From the NCBI RefSeq assembly GCF_020194175.1, contig NZ_JADYVX010000001.1, positions 186,001-250,000 on the forward strand: 64,000 nt of DNA, written 5' to 3'. This document shows positions 17,379-25,734 of this stretch, one piece after another. This DNA comes from Bradyrhizobium sp. BRP22. GTDB taxonomy: Bacteria > Pseudomonadota > Alphaproteobacteria > Rhizobiales > Xanthobacteraceae. A program made the translations under genes and the position numbers. Every line of letters begins with the position of its first letter. The first letter of the stretch is position 1. The notes beneath the pieces are model-generated. The model had not been told where the DNA came from. It worked only from the letters and a program-made list of their open reading frames with translations, and did not search any database.

Positions 17379-18506
17379 TCAAGTCTGTTCGGAGCGCTTT
17401 GCCAGGATCTCTCTGTAGAGCTCCAGATGACGATCCACCATCTGGCTGGCAGTGAAGTGGTTTTCATATCTCTGTTTGGCTCGCTCGCCCATCTGCGCGG
17501 CCAATTCGTTGTTCTCGAACAGAGCTTGCATTGCTTCCCTGAGAGCGGTCGGATCGCCGGGCGGAACGACAAGGCCGGTTTCGCCGTGGATGTTGACGTA
17601 GCTGGTGCCGGTCCCGACCTCGCTGGAGATGAGCGGCTTGCCATACATCGCGGCTTCCAGGAGCGAGATGCCAAATGCTTCCGAGCGAAGGTGAGAAGGA
17701 AAAATCGCCGCATGGCAGAGGTTCAACAATGCGACCTTCTCCCGATCGTTCGGTGCTCCCACGAAATGCACGTTCGTCAGGTTCAGATCGAGGGCATGCT
17801 GGCGCAGTTCTCCTTCGATCGGCCCCGCTCCCGCAATGGCGACCGGATAGTCGGTGCCGCGCAGGGCGTCGAGAAGGATGTGGAGCCCTTTGTAGTATCG
17901 CAGGACTCCCACGAACAGAAAAAAGCGCTTGCCGGCCAGGCTCGGCCACTTTGCGGCAAGCAACGGGTCGTACTCGGGATAGGTTGAGCGATCCAGGCCG
18001 ATTGGAATGACGTCGGTCTTCTTGCGGAAATCGGCCAGCGTTGTGCTGGTCTCCAGATAATTTGGAGATGTCGCCACGATCCGGTCGACGCTGCCGAGAA
18101 GCCGCCGCATCAAGGGCGCATAGACCTTCAGCAGCAGGCGCTGCCGGATGATATCCGAGTGATACGTCAGTGCGACAGGCTTTGACACGCGCGTCGCAAA
18201 GTAGACGACATCGGCGAACGGCCACGGGAAATGAAGATGGATGATGTCGGCCTGCCGGGCGAGCGTTGAGAACTTTGCGAACGCCCTGAACGAGAAGCTC
18301 GTCGAGCTGATTTCGAAATCGCGCTTGATGCGGTGGCTGATGTGGTTGTCAAACCGGGCGGTTTCGTCAACGACATCCGGACTCAGGGACAGCACTTCGA
18401 CGTCGACGCCGCGCTGACTGCTGCCATGAGCGAGTTGAAAGATGAACTGTTCAACGCCTCCATAGGAGTCCGGGACATACGTTTTGAAGAAGTGCAGGAC
18501 CTTCAA
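17379..18506 (-). CDS. Glycosyltransferase family 4 protein
   Basis: A 375-aa GT-B enzyme. The N-terminus KVLHFFKTYVPDSYGGVEQF is typical of this group. The middle has IIHLHFPWPFADV and VALTYHSDIIRQ, and the C-terminal half has FFLFVGVLRYYKGLHILLDA, VHFVGAPNDREKVALLNLCH and the nucleotide-sugar motif SEAFGISLLEAAMYGKPLIS. The frame is open to 18620, but family sequences begin at KVLHFF. TTG 18506 has GGGAG five bases upstream and is favoured over GTG 18512. It is transcribed toward the wzm-wzt-glycosyltransferase group and probably adds one sugar of the same polysaccharide. The upstream side is the decayed rfbF/rfbG remnant. Confidence 0.9.
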   Translation of the reverse strand: MKVLHFFKTYVPDSYGGVEQFIFQLAHGSSQRGVDVEVLSLSPDVVDETARFDNHISHRIKRDFEISSTSFSFRAFAKFSTLARQADIIHLHFPWPFADVVYFATRVSKPVALTYHSDIIRQRLLLKVYAPLMRRLLGSVDRIVATSPNYLETSTTLADFRKKTDVIPIGLDRSTYPEYDPLLAAKWPSLAGKRFFLFVGVLRYYKGLHILLDALRGTDYPVAIAGAGPIEGELRQHALDLNLTNVHFVGAPNDREKVALLNLCHAAIFPSHLRSEAFGISLLEAAMYGKPLISSEVGTGTSYVNIHGETGLVVPPGDPTALREAMQALFENNELAAQMGERAKQRYENHFTASQMVDRHLELYREILAKRSEQT

Positions 18507-18579
18507 GTTCACTCCCAGATCAAGATCAAGCCAAAGGCGCGATCGCGCATTCTGTTTCACTTCTTGAAGCGACGGCCCC

Positions 18580-19055
18580 AAGAACGTTGGAAAACCACCT
18601 TGTCTGGAACGCCGTGCCATCGAAGGCGAGGTGGGTCAGAACCGCCACGATGGCCGCATCGTCGGCCCGGTAGAAGAAGCTTCGGCGATACGCACTGGTG
18701 ACCAGTTCGGCGCATCCCTTGCTGTTGCTGTACGGATCATGCCCGCCGACCGGATCCGTCTCGCGATAGCCCTGGATGCGGCCGTCATTCTCGTCTTGTT
18801 CGACTTCGCTCGCGACGAACACGCCATCGCGATGTTCCGGAGGCAGCGCGAGGCCGAAGACACGGGCTCCCATGACATGCAGGAGCATGGATGCCCAGGC
18901 TCCCTTGAAGCCGGTGTGTCCTGTCAGGAAGATGCGGCGGCCCCGCCAGAATTCCGCCTCGATCACAAAACTCTCCGTATGGCTGCGCCGCTGCTCCATT
19001 GAGTCCCCGGGGAACCTGCGGTCGTACAGCGCATCCATGGGGCGCCAGTATCGCT
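18580..19055 (-). pseudogene. Decayed rfbF-rfbG remnant (CDP-glucose pathway)
   Basis: One minus-strand frame keeps recognisable pieces of two neighbouring sugar genes. At about 19053-18994 it reads RYWRPMDALYDRRF, like the C-terminus of glucose-1-phosphate cytidylyltransferase (RfbF). At about 18975-18850 it reads EFWRGRRIFLTGHTGFKGAW and MGARVFGLALPP, the N-terminus of CDP-glucose 4,6-dehydratase (RfbG). It then jumps to GYRETDPVGGHDPYSNSKGC and AELVTSAYRRSFF (about 18770-18673), which in the intact enzyme lies roughly 100 residues later. The catalytic middle and the C-terminal half are gone. This looks like an internal deletion and a relic of an earlier polysaccharide pathway. The last part (to about 18580) is not assigned. 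Confidence 0.75.
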
Positions 19056-19136
19056 GACGGCGTCGGTCCGCGCCGCTGCTTGCCTCGGATGGCTCACGGC
19101 GGGAAGTAGCACCGCAGCCGGTTGTTGACAATGTCC

Positions 19137-19574
19137 CTAGCTCGGCGAGGTTTCCGCCGCATCGAACGCCGATCTCGCCGTCGCGATCTTCGGTTGGCTG
19201 TTCTCCGCCCATGTGACGAGATGGGCCAGCGGTTCGAGCAGGGATTCGCCGAGCTCCGTCAGCCCGTACTCCACGCTCGGCGGCTTGGTCGGAAACACGC
19301 GGCGCGTGATCATCCCGTCGCGTTCGAGATCGCGCAGCGTCTGCGTCAGCATGCGCTTGGAGATGTCGGGGATCGCTCGCCCGATCTCGCTGAAGCGATG
19401 CGGCCGTTGCGCGAGCACGATCACGATCAGCGTGGTCCATTTGTCGCCGAGGCGATCCAGGATGCCTCGCACCGGGCAAAGCGTGAGGTCGAACTCGCCG
19501 CTGCTCCAGGTCTTGAAGCGCTGCGCCAGGCACTCATGGGCTGACGGGAGGTTATTTGCGCGTAACCCTGTCAC
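19137..19574 (-). CDS. HxlR-family transcriptional regulator (QorR-like)
   Basis: A 145-aa winged-helix DNA-binding regulator. The HxlR hallmark CPVRGILDRLGDKWTTLIV is followed by FSEIGRAIPDISKRMLTQTL and RDLERDGMITRRVF, then the wing PPSVEYGLTELGESLLEPL. Members of this family often sense quinones or electrophiles through the cysteine before the helix (CPVR), which is present; a second cysteine lies near residue 15. GTG 19574 and TTG 19577 are both possible; GGAGG (19584-19588) precedes both at usable distance. It is divergent from the qorB-like oxidoreductase it probably controls, with a palindromic operator candidate in the 77-base gap. Confidence 0.92.
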   Translation of the reverse strand: MTGLRANNLPSAHECLAQRFKTWSSGEFDLTLCPVRGILDRLGDKWTTLIVIVLAQRPHRFSEIGRAIPDISKRMLTQTLRDLERDGMITRRVFPTKPPSVEYGLTELGESLLEPLAHLVTWAENSQPKIATARSAFDAAETSPS

Positions 19575-19621
19575 CAAAAACTGCCTCCTTCCGCGATCAT
19601 CGCCGGCCTCGTATCTAGGCT

Positions 19622-19640
19622 TGGTCTACATTCTAGACCA
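19622..19640. promoter_or_regulatory. Palindromic operator candidate for the HxlR regulator
   Basis: TGGTCTA-CATTC-TAGACCA is a perfect inverted repeat with 7-base arms and a 5-base spacer, ending immediately before the GGAGAAGG ribosome binding site of the qorB-like gene. Position and symmetry fit a dimeric winged-helix repressor bound over the promoter or start of the oxidoreductase transcript. Confidence 0.7.
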
Positions 19641-19651
19641 GGAGAAGGAAC

Positions 19652-20524
19652 GTGACAATTTCCGAACGTATCGCCATCACCGGGGCCACCGGCCAATTGG
19701 GCCGCCTCGTCATCGCCGAGCTCTTGCGGATCGCCCCTGCCGCCCATCTGATCGGCATCGTCCGCAACGCCTCCGCCGCCAAGGACCTTGCGGAGCGCGG
19801 CGTCGAGCTCCGCACCGCCAATTATGACGATCCCGACGCGATCAAGGCCGCACTCGCGGGCGCCGACAAGGTGCTTCTGATTTCCTCGAGCGAGATCGGG
19901 CAGCGCGTCCGGCAGCACGGAAATGTCATCGATGCGGCGAAGGCGGCGGCCGTGAAGCTGCTCGCCTACACCAGCATCCTCCATGCCGATACGAGCCCGC
20001 TCGCGCTCGCGGAAGAGCACCGCGGGACGGAAGCGCTGATCCGTGCATCCGGCGTGCCCTTCGTGCTGCTGCGTAACGGCTGGTACACCGAGAACTATAC
20101 GGGCAACGTCGCCGCTGCCATCCAGCACGGCGCCGTGCTGGGTGCCGCAGGCCACGGTCGCATCTCTCTCGCCGCACGTGCCGACTACGCCGCGGCCGCC
20201 GCGGCCGTGCTCGCAAGCCGCGAGACCCAGGCGGGCCGAATCTGCGAACTCGCCGGCGACAATGGCTATACGCTCGCCGACTATGCCGCCGAGATCTCCA
20301 GGCAGTCTGGCAAGCCCATCGTATACAAGGACCTGCCGGAGGCCGAGTACAAGGCCGCGCTGGAATCGATCGGCCTGCCGGAAGCCTTCGCGGCGCTCCT
20401 GGCCGATAGCGACGCCAACGCGGCAAAAGGCGCGCTCTACGACGACTCCAGGCAATTGAGCGGACTCATCGGCCATCCGACGACACCGATGGCGCATTCC
20501 GTCGCGGCAGCGCTTGCGCGCTAG
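19652..20524 (+). CDS. NmrA/QorB-like NAD(P)H-dependent quinone oxidoreductase
   Basis: A 290-aa atypical short-chain dehydrogenase similar to QorB (quinone oxidoreductase 2), predicted to reduce quinones or other electrophiles in the cytoplasm with NADPH. The N-terminal nucleotide-binding motif is ITGATGQLGRLVIAELL. Later family motifs are LLAYTSILHADTSPLALAEE, HRGTEALIRASGVPFVLLRN and GWYTENYTGN. GTG 19652 is preceded by GGAGAAGG at ideal distance. It is divergent from an HxlR regulator, the standard arrangement for this family, and upstream of an emrAB efflux pair. Its TAG stop lies inside a dispersed palindromic repeat. A broken second copy of its middle part lies at 23604-23733. Confidence 0.92.
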   Translation: MTISERIAITGATGQLGRLVIAELLRIAPAAHLIGIVRNASAAKDLAERGVELRTANYDDPDAIKAALAGADKVLLISSSEIGQRVRQHGNVIDAAKAAAVKLLAYTSILHADTSPLALAEEHRGTEALIRASGVPFVLLRNGWYTENYTGNVAAAIQHGAVLGAAGHGRISLAARADYAAAAAAVLASRETQAGRICELAGDNGYTLADYAAEISRQSGKPIVYKDLPEAEYKAALESIGLPEAFAALLADSDANAAKGALYDDSRQLSGLIGHPTTPMAHSVAAALAR

Positions 20525-20628
20525 AGCGTTTTCGAGCGAAGTGGACACCGGTTCGCGTGAAGAAAACGCGTCAAAACCAAGAATCTAGAGCTTCGGTTCT
20601 GATTCAATCAGAACCGAAAACGCTCTAG
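20521..20628 (+). repeat. Dispersed palindromic repeat (TAGAGC element), copy 1
   Basis: A 108-base element bounded by CTAGAGCG and CGCTCTAG. Its right half contains the 12-bp perfect stem TTCGGTTCTGAT / ATCAGAACCGAA around TCA. Nearly identical copies lie at 33122-33227 and 39679-39785, with a partial one at 26833-26869. It supplies the TAG stop of the qorB-like gene and could act as a transcription terminator or mRNA 3-prime stabiliser. Confidence 0.85.
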
Positions 20629-20832
20629 ACCAGCTATTCGAAGTGTTTTCAACGTTCATCAACAGTGATGTCTGCCGCACGCTCCTGCGGCAGATCAGTC
20701 CGATAATCTCAATCATGCCAAAGTGCCATAAGCCGCAACTGCATTCGCGAAATACGGCGTGCCCTTTGGAAAGAAGCCGGATCGCCGCTTCGACATGCTT
20801 CCCGCAGATTCATTCGATTGCGGGCGGCAAAC

Positions 20833-22023
20833 ATGAATGCTCCAGTCAAGATCGACAGCGATCCGGCAAGGGCGGAGAACCAGCCCGTGCCGACGGATCA
20901 CGTCTCCAGCGCGGCAGCTGCGAGCAGTGCCGTCGTTCATCACGGCTTCAGACTCAGCGCACCCTTGCGCCATGTGGCGTTCTACGTCCTCGTCGTCACC
21001 GCGATCAGCGGCGCGGCCTATGTGGGATGGCGATACTGGACGACCTGGCGGTTCGAGGTGTCGACCGACGATGCCTATGTCCAGGCCGATGTCGTCGGCA
21101 TCGCGCCGCAGGTTTCCGGCGATATCAGCCAGCTCTTCATCACTGACAACCAGGCCGTCAAGGCCGGCCAAGTGATGGCGATCATCGATCAGCGTACCTA
21201 CAAGGCCGCCGTCGAGCAGGCCAAGGCGGATGTCGAGCAGGCGCGCGCGGTTGTTGCCAGTACGGCTGCGCAGATCGCGCAGCAGAAAGCCGTCATCAAC
21301 GAGGCCGAGGCGACCATCAACGTCGACAAGGCCGCCGAGACCTATGCCGAGCAGAACAACGCGCGTTACGGCACCCTGGCCAACGAAGGCTACGGCTCGG
21401 TCCAGAACGCGCAGCAGGCCGCCTCGGCGATCGCCAGCGCCAAGGCCACGATCGCCAAGGATCAGGCAGCGCTCGACGCCGCCCAGAAGCAGGCGACGAC
21501 GCTTGCCGCGCAGCTCGAACAGGCCAAGGCCTCGGTCGTCCACAATGAAGCCGTGCTCAAACAGGCGGAGATCAATCTCGGCTACACCACCATCACAGCG
21601 CCCGTCGACGGCGTGATCGGCGCCCGCAGCATCCGCCTCGGCGAATATGTCCAGCCCGGCACTGAACTGCTTGCGATCGTGCCGCTGGCGCAGGCCTATG
21701 TCGTGGCCAACTTCAAGGAGACGCAGCTCGCCGATGTCCGGCCCGGACAGCCCGTACGGCTCTCCGTCGACACGTTTCCCGGCGTCACGGTCCGGGCCTT
21801 CGTCAACAGCCTCGCGCCGGCGAGCGGCCAGGAGTTCGCCCTGCTGCCGCCCGACAACGCGACCGGCAACTTCACCAAGATCGTGCAGCGCATTCCGGTC
21901 AAGATCACGCTCGACCATACCGATCCCCTGGCCGGCCTGCTGCGGCCCGGGATGTCGGTCGTCAGCACGATCAACACCAAGGGATCGCGCGGCGACCGGG
22001 CGCACGCGGCCGCGAAGCCATGA
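20833..22023 (+). CDS. emrA: HlyD/EmrA-family membrane fusion protein
   Basis: A 396-aa periplasmic adaptor of a tripartite drug or toxin efflux pump. A cytoplasmic N-terminus of about 45 residues precedes one membrane helix (HVAFYVLVVTAISGAAYVGW). Then come the EmrA hallmark STDDAYVQADVVGIAPQVSG, an alpha-helical hairpin (about 120-245) and the barrel region with NLGYTTITAPVDGVIGARSI and RLGEYVQPGTELLAIVPL. An in-frame TTG at 20818 exists, but ATG 20833 is more likely. Its stop overlaps the start of emrB in ATGA. It shares the region with the HxlR/qorB pair, which suggests a response to electrophiles or phenolics. Confidence 0.93.
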   Translation: MNAPVKIDSDPARAENQPVPTDHVSSAAAASSAVVHHGFRLSAPLRHVAFYVLVVTAISGAAYVGWRYWTTWRFEVSTDDAYVQADVVGIAPQVSGDISQLFITDNQAVKAGQVMAIIDQRTYKAAVEQAKADVEQARAVVASTAAQIAQQKAVINEAEATINVDKAAETYAEQNNARYGTLANEGYGSVQNAQQAASAIASAKATIAKDQAALDAAQKQATTLAAQLEQAKASVVHNEAVLKQAEINLGYTTITAPVDGVIGARSIRLGEYVQPGTELLAIVPLAQAYVVANFKETQLADVRPGQPVRLSVDTFPGVTVRAFVNSLAPASGQEFALLPPDNATGNFTKIVQRIPVKITLDHTDPLAGLLRPGMSVVSTINTKGSRGDRAHAAAKP

Positions 22024-23603
22024 GCACGAGCGACGCCGTCGTCGCCGGTCCGATCGAGGCGGCAAGCGAAGCCGTCTCGGCCCGAACCTGGGTCGCGGTG
22101 ATCGGCTGCATGCTCGGTGCGCTGATCGCCGTGCTCGACATCCAGATCGTCAATTCCTCGCTTCCCAACATCGAAGGCGGCATCGGGACGGGCGTCGACA
22201 ATGGAACGTGGATATCCACTTCCTATCTGATCGGCGAGATCATCATGATCCCGCTGACCGACTATCTCAGCCGAGTGTTCGGCTTCCGCCGCTTCCTGCT
22301 CACCAACGTGATGCTGTTCCTGATGTTCTCGGTCGGATGCGCGTTCGCGCGCAATCTCGGCGACATGATCGCGATGCGGGCGCTGCAGGGTTTTTGCGGC
22401 GGCGTCATGATCCCGATGGCTTTCACGATGGTGCTGACCAAGCTGCCGCGGCGGCAGCAGCCGATCGGCATCGCCGCTTTTGCCGTCACCGCAACGTTCG
22501 GCCCCTCGATCGGGCCGACGATCGGCGGCTACCTCACCGAACATTACGGCTGGCAATACATCTTCTTCGTCAACCTGGTGCCCGGCGTCGTGATGCTGGC
22601 GCTGCTCTATCCGACGCTCGATCGCGAGCCGATGCGGCTCGGTCTCCTGAAAGAGGGCGACTGGTACGGCATCGCGACGATGGCGATCGGACTCGCCTGC
22701 CTGCAGACGGTGCTGGACGAAGGCAACCAGGACGACTGGTTCGGTTCGCCCTACATCGTGCATCTATCGATCGCTGCGGCCGTGATGCTGGGGGCGTTTG
22801 TCGTCATTGAGCTGCGAAGCACGGCGCCCGCGGTACAGCTCCGCCTGCTGGCGGGACGGAATTTCGCGCTCGGCACCGCCGCCAATGCGCTGGTCGGGTT
22901 CGCGCTGTTCGGCTCGGTCTACATCCTGCCGGCCTATCTCGACGAGGTGCAGGGCTACAATGCGGAGCAGATCGGGCTGGTGCTGGCGTGGGTGGGCCTG
23001 CCGCAGCTCCTGGTCGTTCCGCTGGTACCGGCCCTGCTCAAGCGCTTCGATGCTCGCATTCTGGTCTGCACCGGGCTGGCGATCTTCGCGCTGAGTTGTT
23101 TCCTCAACACCACGCTCAGCTTCAACGACGGCGGTGACCAGCTCCGGATGACCAATATCGTCAGGGCGCTCGGCCAGGCGATCATGATCTCGCCACTGGT
23201 CGGCATCGCGATGGTCGATATCAAGCCTTCGGAATCCGCCGCCGCCTCCGGCGTCTTCAACATGATGCGCAGCCTCGGCGGCGCGATCGGAACGGCCGCG
23301 CTGCAGACCATCATTACCAAACGCGAGCAGTTCCACTCGAACATCATCGGCCAGTCGGTGACGCCCTACAGCACCACCGACCAGTCCTTCCTCACCAACC
23401 TGCAGCATTATTTCCTGCAGCACGGGTTTCCGGATCCCGCACGGGCTTATCATCAGGCAGAAATCCTGCTCGGCAATCTCGTCGCGCAGCAATCCCTGAT
23501 CATGGCGTTTTCCGATACGTTCTACGTGCTGGGCGTCGTCATGATTGTCGCTATCCTGATGGTCATCTCGATGCGCGGCCAGCCGGGAAAGGCTGCGGCA
23601 TAG
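22020..23603 (+). CDS. emrB: EmrB/DHA2-family MFS efflux transporter
   Basis: A 527-aa inner-membrane proton antiporter with 14 predicted helices, partner of the EmrA protein encoded before it. The N-terminal ALIAVLDIQIVNSSLPNIEG is the DHA2 signature in helix 1; FGFRRFLLTN is in the motif A position and GPTIGGYLTEHYGWQYIFFV matches motif C and the following loop. The start overlaps emrA by 4 bases (ATGA). There is no outer-membrane factor nearby, so the pump would borrow a TolC from elsewhere. The stop codon is followed directly by a fragment of a second qorB-like gene. Confidence 0.95.
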   Translation: MSTSDAVVAGPIEAASEAVSARTWVAVIGCMLGALIAVLDIQIVNSSLPNIEGGIGTGVDNGTWISTSYLIGEIIMIPLTDYLSRVFGFRRFLLTNVMLFLMFSVGCAFARNLGDMIAMRALQGFCGGVMIPMAFTMVLTKLPRRQQPIGIAAFAVTATFGPSIGPTIGGYLTEHYGWQYIFFVNLVPGVVMLALLYPTLDREPMRLGLLKEGDWYGIATMAIGLACLQTVLDEGNQDDWFGSPYIVHLSIAAAVMLGAFVVIELRSTAPAVQLRLLAGRNFALGTAANALVGFALFGSVYILPAYLDEVQGYNAEQIGLVLAWVGLPQLLVVPLVPALLKRFDARILVCTGLAIFALSCFLNTTLSFNDGGDQLRMTNIVRALGQAIMISPLVGIAMVDIKPSESAAASGVFNMMRSLGGAIGTAALQTIITKREQFHSNIIGQSVTPYSTTDQSFLTNLQHYFLQHGFPDPARAYHQAEILLGNLVAQQSLIMAFSDTFYVLGVVMIVAILMVISMRGQPGKAAA

Positions 23604-23733
23604 AAAGCGGCGGCCGTGAAGCTGCTCGCCTATACGAGCATCCTTCACGCCGACACCAGCCCGTTGGCGCTGGCGGAAGAGCACCGCAAAACGGAAGCGC
23701 TGATCCGCGCCTCCGGCGTCCCCTCCGTCCCTG
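23604..23733 (+). pseudogene. Truncated second copy of the qorB-like gene
   Basis: Directly after the emrB stop the DNA repeats an internal piece of the qorB-like gene at 19937-20060: both encode KLLAYTSILHADTSPLALAE and then EEHR..TEALIRASGVP. There are many synonymous differences between the two, so this is an old or separately acquired paralogue rather than a fresh duplication. Neither the N-terminal nucleotide-binding part nor the C-terminus is present. It marks a former gene boundary at the edge of the efflux cluster. Confidence 0.8.
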
Positions 23734-23840
23734 GTTCGGCAGGAAAGGGTCGGATCTCCTACCCACTTCTCAAGGTTCCGGCCAGCAAGGCATTTTATTG
23801 CGCTGTGTCAAACGATTGCCCACCCACGCGGCTAGGGTCG

Positions 23841-23858
23841 CCTCCGGACTTCCGGAGG
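23841..23858 (+). promoter_or_regulatory. Hairpin covering the mlaE ribosome binding site
   Basis: CCTCCGG-ACTT-CCGGAGG is a perfect 7-bp stem with a 4-base loop. Its right arm contains GGAGG (23854-23858), the ribosome binding site seven bases before the TTG start of the MlaE-like gene. Pairing would hide the site. Alternatively the palindrome is a protein-binding operator. Confidence 0.6.
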
Positions 23859-23865
23859 TATCATC

Positions 23866-24987
23866 TTGAACAGTGCCCCTGACCTGACCGTGGATGATGG
23901 CGAGGTCCGCTCGCTGCATCCGCGCGGCGCGTGGACGGTTGCCAATGTCGAGATTCTGGAGCGGCTGTGCGCCGGCATCCAGCCGCGGCTTGCGCATGGC
24001 ATGCGCAGGATCGACCTGAGCGGCATCACTGCATTGGACACGGTCGGCGCCTGGCTGATCGAGAAGCTGGCGCGCGGCGGGCCTGCGCAAGCGACGGAGG
24101 CCGAGATGACCGGCCTCTCCGCCGACTATTCCGGGCTGATCGGCGAGGTGCGGAAACTGAACCGCAGGCCGCAGGCGGCTCCGCGACGCACCAACGCATT
24201 GGCCGACCTGCTCGAGCGGTTCGGACGCGGCATCATCGCCGAGACCATCGTTTTCCTCGATATGCTCGGCAGCATTGGCATTGCGCTGTTCCGCACGCTG
24301 CGGCATCCGCGATCGTTTCGTTTCACCTCCACCGTCTATCAGCTCGGCCAGGTCGGCTGGCGCGCGATTCCGATCATGGCGCTGATCACGTTCCTGATCG
24401 GCGCCATCATCGCGCAGCAGGGCATTTTTCATTTCCGCAAGTTCGGCGCAGATTCCTATGTCGTCGACATGGTCGGCATCCTGGTGCTGCGCGAGCTCGG
24501 CGTCCTGATCGTCGCGATCATGGTGGCCGGACGTTCGGGCAGCGCCTACACCGCCGAGATCGGCTCGATGAAGATGCGCGAGGAGATCGATGCGCTCACG
24601 ACCATGGGCCTCAATCCCGTCGAGGTCCTGATCCTGCCGCGCGTGCTTGCGCTGGTGATCGCGCTGCCGATCCTCACTTTCCTGGGCTCGATGGCGGCGC
24701 TCTATGGCGGAGGACTCGTGGCCTGGCTCTATGGCGGCATGAGTCCGGCCATCTTCATCGCGCGGCTGCGCGAGGCGGTCTCGATCAACAGCTTCGAGGT
24801 CGGCATGATCAAGGCGCCGTTCATGGCGCTGGTCATCGGGCTGATCGCGGCCAGCGAAGGGCTTCGCGTCAAGGGCAGCGCGGAGTCGCTGGGGCAGCAG
24901 ACCACGTCCTCCGTCGTCAAGTCGATCTTCCTGGTCATCGTGCTCGACGGCCTGTTCGCGGTGTTCTTTGCCTCGATCGGAATGTAG
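23866..24987 (+). CDS. mlaE: MlaE-family lipid transport permease with N-terminal STAS-like domain
   Basis: A 373-aa inner-membrane permease of an MCE-type lipid transporter. Residues 1-85 form a STAS-like domain (MRRIDLSGITALDTVGAWLI), common in alphaproteobacterial members. The permease part has FRFTSTVYQLGQVGWRAIPI, ELGVLIVAIMVAGRSGSAYT followed by AEIGSMKMREEIDALTTMGL, the conserved cytoplasmic loop, and about five membrane segments. The TTG start is supported by a strong GGAGG at 23854-23858. Two bases separate its stop from the ATPase start. The complex is thought to move phospholipids between inner and outer membranes. Confidence 0.94.
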   Translation: MNSAPDLTVDDGEVRSLHPRGAWTVANVEILERLCAGIQPRLAHGMRRIDLSGITALDTVGAWLIEKLARGGPAQATEAEMTGLSADYSGLIGEVRKLNRRPQAAPRRTNALADLLERFGRGIIAETIVFLDMLGSIGIALFRTLRHPRSFRFTSTVYQLGQVGWRAIPIMALITFLIGAIIAQQGIFHFRKFGADSYVVDMVGILVLRELGVLIVAIMVAGRSGSAYTAEIGSMKMREEIDALTTMGLNPVEVLILPRVLALVIALPILTFLGSMAALYGGGLVAWLYGGMSPAIFIARLREAVSINSFEVGMIKAPFMALVIGLIAASEGLRVKGSAESLGQQTTSSVVKSIFLVIVLDGLFAVFFASIGM

Positions 24988-24989
24988 CC

Positions 24990-25721
24990 GTGACCGAAGA
25001 ACGCATTGCGATTCACGTACAGGACCTCGTCGTCGGCTTCGGTCGCAAGATCGTGCTCGATCATCTCAGCCTCGACGTCCGCGCCGGCGAGATCCTCGGT
25101 CTCGTCGGCGCCTCCGGCGGCGGCAAATCCGTGCTGATGCGCACGATCATCGGATTGCTGCCGAAGCGCGGCGGCACCATCGATCTCGCCGACCATGGCG
25201 GCCGGAGCGGCGTATTGTTCCAGCAGGGCGCGCTGTTCTCGGCGCTGAACGCGCGGCAGAATGTGCAGTTTCCGCTGCGCGAGGCCGCGCATCTGTCGCC
25301 ATCGCTGCTCGACGAGATCGCCAATGCGAAGCTCGAGATGGTCGGCCTCACCGTCGACGATGGCGACAAGTTTCCCTCCGAACTCTCCGGCGGCATGGTC
25401 AAGCGCGTGGCGCTGGCCCGCGCACTCGCGCTCGATCCCGCGCTTCTGTTCCTGGATGAGCCGACGTCGGGGCTCGACCCGATCGCCGCCGGCGAATTCG
25501 ATTCCCTGATCAAGACGCTGCAGCGGACGCTCGGCTTCACCGTCTTTATGGTCACCCACGATCTCAACACCCTCTATGCGGTCTGCGATCGCGTGGCGGC
25601 GCTGGCCGACGGCAAGATCGCCGCGATCGGTCCGCTGAAATCCGTGCTGGAATCCGAGCATCCTTGGGTGAGAGCCTATTTCCACGGCGCGCGAGCGCAA
25701 ATGCTTCATCTCAACGCTTAA
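24990..25721 (+). CDS. mlaF: MlaF-like ABC transporter ATPase
   Basis: A 243-aa nucleotide-binding subunit for the MlaE permease. Walker A is GASGGGKSV, the signature is ELSGGMVKRVALARALAL, and Walker B is ALLFLDEPTSGLDPIAAGEF; the switch histidine is in MVTHDLNTLYAVCDR. The serine-glycine form of Walker A and the GGMVKR signature are typical of this family. The open frame extends far upstream inside mlaE; GTG 24990, two bases after the mlaE stop, is the natural start. The MCE protein follows after 13 bases. Confidence 0.95.
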   Translation: MTEERIAIHVQDLVVGFGRKIVLDHLSLDVRAGEILGLVGASGGGKSVLMRTIIGLLPKRGGTIDLADHGGRSGVLFQQGALFSALNARQNVQFPLREAAHLSPSLLDEIANAKLEMVGLTVDDGDKFPSELSGGMVKRVALARALALDPALLFLDEPTSGLDPIAAGEFDSLIKTLQRTLGFTVFMVTHDLNTLYAVCDRVAALADGKIAAIGPLKSVLESEHPWVRAYFHGARAQMLHLNA

Positions 25722-25734
25722 CGGAACCACATCA

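Noticed and set aside
20713..22065. A 450-codon minus-strand frame over emrA
   Set aside because: It is antisense to a clear HlyD-family gene and has the charged, repetitive composition of shadow frames.
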